Made by a program: the position numbers and the translations under genes. A stretch of 16,097 bases of DNA from RGIG5057 sp036653755 (GTDB lineage Bacteria; Bacillota; Clostridia; TANB77; CAG-465), in NCBI GenBank assembly GCA_036653755.1, contig JAVVTJ010000022.1, positions 1 to 16,097 of the forward strand, read 5' to 3'. The notes under the pieces are model-generated. The model ran no database searches. It was not told the DNA's origin and saw nothing but the letters and a program-made list of their open reading frames with translations. Shown in pieces: positions 13,682 through 16,097 of this stretch; position 1 is the stretch's first letter, and each line of letters opens with the position of its first letter.

Positions 13682-15606
13682 TATATATCTAAATTTTTAA
13701 CATATTTAGCATTAGCTTCAATAAATTGTCTTCTTGGTTCTACATCTTCACCCATTAAAACAGAAAATACTTGATCTGCCATAGCAGCATCTTCAAGTTC
13801 AACTCTAAGTAATGTTCTTGTTTTAGGATTCATAGTAGTTTCCCATAGTTGTTCCGAATTCATTTCACCAAGACCTTTATATCTTTGCATATTCAAAGAA
13901 TTTTTATCAATACCTTTTAATTCTAATTCTTTTAATTTTTTTTCTAAATCAGCTTCATTAAAACAATAAATATCTGTCATACCTTTTTTAGCTAATTTAA
14001 ATAATGGTGGTTGAGCTATATATATATTTCCATTATCAATTAGTGGTCTCATATATCTAAAGAAAAATGTAAGTAATAACGTTCTAATATGTGCACCATC
14101 TACATCGGCATCGGCCATTAATATTATTTTATGATATCTTAATTTATCTGGATTAAAATCATTTCCTATACTTGCACCTAGTGCAATTATAACAGGAGAT
14201 AATTTTTCATTGTTATATATTTTATCTGCTCTTGTTTTTTCAACATTTATCATTTTACCCCAAAGTGGAAGTATTGCTTGAAATTTTCTATCTCTTCCTT
14301 GCTTTGCACTACCACCAGCAGAATCTCCTTCGACTAAATATATTTCACAAAGTGAAGCATCTTTTTCTTGACAATCAGCAAGTTTACCTGGTAAAGTTGT
14401 AGATTCAAGTACACTTTTCCTTCTTGTTAAATCCCTTGCTTTTCTTGCTGCTTCTCTTGCTCTTGCTGCGCTTAAAGTTTTATCAAATATAACTTTTGCT
14501 GCTGATGGATTTTCTTCTAAATATGATGAAACTTTATCAACAACTGCACCACTTACTATTGAAGTTACTTCACTATTTCCAAGTTTAGTTTTAGTTTGTC
14601 CTTCAAATTGTGGATTTATAACTCTAACACTTACAATTGCAGTTATACCTTCACGTATATCTTCACCTTGTAAATTAGAATCTTTATCTTTTAATATATT
14701 AAACTTTCTACCATAATCATTAAATGCTTTTGTAAGTCCACGTTTAAAACCATCTAAATGTGTTCCGCCTTCAATTGTATTTATATTATTTACAAATGAA
14801 GATATATTTTCTGAATATGCAGTTGTATATTGAAAAGCTACTTCTACTTCAACATCATTTTGTGTTGTTTCAAAATATATAACATTTGGTATTACTGGTT
14901 CTTTTGATTTATTTAAATATTCTACAAAAGATACTATTCCACCTTCATAATAAAATACAATTTGTTCATGTCCTGGTTCTCTTTTATCATGTAATGTTAT
15001 TTTTAATCCTTTATTTAAAAAAGCCATTTCTCTAAATCTTTGTGATAGAGTTTCAACATTAAATTCTGTTACTTCAAATATTTCTGTATCAGGTTTAAAT
15101 GTAACTTTTGTACCTCTTTTTTTAGATTCAGCTATTTTATGTAAGTCTTCTACTTTCTTTCCTTTTTCAAATGCTATTGCAAATAATCCCTCTCCATTAG
15201 AAACTTCAAGATCTACTCTTTCTGATAAAGCATTAACAACAGATGCACCAACGCCATGTAATCCACCAGATACTTTATATCCGCCACCGCCAAATTTACC
15301 ACCAGCATGTAATATTGTATATACAACTTCAACAGCTGGAATATGCATTTTGTGATGTATTCCAAGAGGTATTCCTCTACCATTATCTTTAACAGAAATT
15401 GCGTTACCCGGCAAAATTTCAACATTTATTTCTGTACAAAATCCTGCTAAAGCTTCATCTACACCATTATCTACTATTTCATAAACTAAATGATGTAATC
15501 CTCTTTCAGATGTACTTCCTATATACATTCCAGGTCTTTTTCTAACTGCTTCTAAACCTTCTAGTACTTGTATTTGATTCTCATCATAATTTTCTGCATT
15601 TGCCAC
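13681..15606 (-). CDS. gyrB: DNA gyrase subunit B
   Basis: ATPase subunit of gyrase, which introduces negative supercoils together with GyrA. It is 641 aa. Seen: GHKL ATPase domain with YEIVDNGVDEAL (E43, N47), DNGRGIP at 74-80 and GGLHGVG at 114-120; transducer motif QTKTKLG at 337-343; TOPRIM domain with EGDSAGGSAKQGRDR from 426 and DADVDG at 499-504 (metal-binding acids); and C-terminal IQRYKGLGEMN-type motif, here MQRYKGLGEMN. The LPLWGKMINVEK segment, against LRGKxLNVEK in many GyrB proteins, is a variant I associate with some Clostridia. The start is GTG 15606 with AAAGGAG 9 nt upstream. It follows recF, the usual dnaA-dnaN-recF-gyrB order, but gyrA does not follow. ParE is less likely given the QTKTKLGN context and recF neighbour. 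Confidence 0.95.
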   Translation of the reverse strand: MANAENYDENQIQVLEGLEAVRKRPGMYIGSTSERGLHHLVYEIVDNGVDEALAGFCTEINVEILPGNAISVKDNGRGIPLGIHHKMHIPAVEVVYTILHAGGKFGGGGYKVSGGLHGVGASVVNALSERVDLEVSNGEGLFAIAFEKGKKVEDLHKIAESKKRGTKVTFKPDTEIFEVTEFNVETLSQRFREMAFLNKGLKITLHDKREPGHEQIVFYYEGGIVSFVEYLNKSKEPVIPNVIYFETTQNDVEVEVAFQYTTAYSENISSFVNNINTIEGGTHLDGFKRGLTKAFNDYGRKFNILKDKDSNLQGEDIREGITAIVSVRVINPQFEGQTKTKLGNSEVTSIVSGAVVDKVSSYLEENPSAAKVIFDKTLSAARAREAARKARDLTRRKSVLESTTLPGKLADCQEKDASLCEIYLVEGDSAGGSAKQGRDRKFQAILPLWGKMINVEKTRADKIYNNEKLSPVIIALGASIGNDFNPDKLRYHKIILMADADVDGAHIRTLLLTFFFRYMRPLIDNGNIYIAQPPLFKLAKKGMTDIYCFNEADLEKKLKELELKGIDKNSLNMQRYKGLGEMNSEQLWETTMNPKTRTLLRVELEDAAMADQVFSVLMGEDVEPRRQFIEANAKYVKNLDI

Positions 15607-15637
15607 GAATCAACACTCCTTTTCTTTTTCATTTTAC

Positions 15638-15667
15638 ATTATATCACATGTATTATTCATTTTGCAA
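15638..15667 (-). promoter_or_regulatory. gyrB promoter inside the end of recF
   Basis: An extended -10, TGATATAAT (TATAAT at 15643-15638), follows a TTGCAA -35 (15667-15662) at 18 nt. The -35 lies in the last codons of recF, so gyrB can be transcribed independently of recF. Confidence 0.55.
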
Positions 15668-16097
15668 GTGTCCATTTAAAATTTTTGTTATTTTAATATT
15701 TTTAATTTTATTTTCAAATATATGCTCTGTTGTTGTTATAACTGATTGATAATTTTCAATATATTTTAATAAAAATTTTATTCTACTACTATCTAACTCA
15801 GACATTATATCATCTAAAAGTAAAATAGGAATTTCATTTTTTATATCTTTTATAACTTCAAAATTAGCTAGTTTTAAAGTAAGTAATGCAGTTCTATTTT
15901 GACCTTGTGAACCAAATTTATTTACTTCAAAATTATTTATTTTAATTATTAAATCATCTCTTTGAATACCTTTTGTAGATGTTTTTCTATATATATCTAT
16001 CTGTAAGTTATTATCTAATATTTCTTTTATTTTATTTTTATCTAAATTAATAAAATCAGATATATATTCAATATCAATATTTTCTTTATTATTAGTT
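15653..16097 (-). CDS. recF: DNA replication and repair protein RecF, C-terminal part
   Basis: Partial gene: the 5' end lies beyond position 16097. The frame begins at 16096 and gives 147 residues up to TAA 15655-15653. RecF is an ABC-type ATPase that helps load RecA at gaps. Seen: QRDDL (family G-x-HRDDL, here GIQRDDL), the signature motif FGSQGQNRTALLTLKLA, the Walker B LLLDDIMSELD, and the later VITTTEH. These appear in the order and spacing of the RecF C-terminus. GIQRDDL lacks the common His before RDD, and SQGQNRT replaces SQGQQRT; both are conservative. The 46-nt gap to gyrB holds the gyrB promoter and ribosome site. Confidence 0.93.
   Translation of the reverse strand, partial: TNNKENIDIEYISDFINLDKNKIKEILDNNLQIDIYRKTSTKGIQRDDLIIKINNFEVNKFGSQGQNRTALLTLKLANFEVIKDIKNEIPILLLDDIMSELDSSRIKFLLKYIENYQSVITTTEHIFENKIKNIKITKILNGHLQNE

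Noticed and set aside
15213..15425. Minus-strand frame of 70 codons inside gyrB
   Set aside because: It overlaps the gyrB ATPase domain in another frame and has no recognisable motif.
1..16097. Stop-codon reassignment as an explanation for the in-frame TAA of the antitoxin
   Set aside because: TAA and TAG end most of the conserved genes here (for example gyrB, recF, sigG, spoIIGA), so the standard code applies.

Overview
The window is a very AT-rich stretch of chromosome from a spore-forming, low-GC Gram-positive bacterium, most likely a member of the Clostridia. The evidence is the gene content (spoIIGA-sigE-sigG next to ftsAZ, a spoIVFA/spoIVFB-like pair, a YlmC/YmxH PRC-barrel gene, the infC-rpmI-rplT operon), strong GGAGG ribosome sites, frequent GTG/TTG starts, and homopolymer-rich intergenic DNA. 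No species can be named from the sequence alone. Every recognisable gene is on the minus strand, so the biological reading order runs from position 16097 down to 1.

Region by region in transcription order. (1) 16097-13681: the C-terminal part of recF, then gyrB with its own promoter inside the end of recF and a strong terminator. (2) 13680-12108: a HigB/RelE-like toxin and a HigA-like antitoxin (XRE helix-turn-helix fused to an ImmA/IrrE-type zinc peptidase domain), with a clear promoter and dyad operator candidates. Both genes are interrupted. The toxin needs a -1 shift at an A_AAA_AAG heptamer that is followed at once by a stop, and the antitoxin has an in-frame TAA followed by 47 intact codons of its normal C-terminus. 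(3) 12012-10160: a consensus promoter and an attenuator-type leader, then infC (apparent AUA start), rpmI, rplT and efp, closed by a terminator. (4) 10082-8724: miaB, with a terminator. (5) 8611-6961: a membrane-anchored M23 peptidase and an M50 intramembrane protease, matching the spoIVFA-spoIVFB arrangement. (6) 6888-4427: ftsA and ftsZ from one promoter, with a terminator. (7) 4242-1877: spoIIGA, sigE and sigG. (8) 1821-352: murF with a near-perfect promoter overlaid by a 15-bp palindrome, with a terminator. (9) 307-77: the small PRC-barrel gene.

The genes fit together as a division and sporulation block. FtsA/FtsZ form the vegetative and the polar septum. SpoIIGA cleaves pro-SigE in the mother cell, and SigG acts later in the forespore. 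The SpoIVFA/B pair belongs to the engulfment checkpoint that processes pro-SigK (no sigK is in the window). MurF makes the last cytoplasmic muropeptide. The infC operon and efp are translation genes, miaB modifies tRNA, and gyrB/recF are replication and repair genes.

The least ordinary part is the interrupted toxin-antitoxin module between gyrB and infC. Other points of interest are the regulatory architecture upstream of murF and infC, several start codons that differ from the longest open frame, and the location of murF inside the sporulation cluster. No CRISPR array, insertion sequence, tRNA or rRNA gene was seen.
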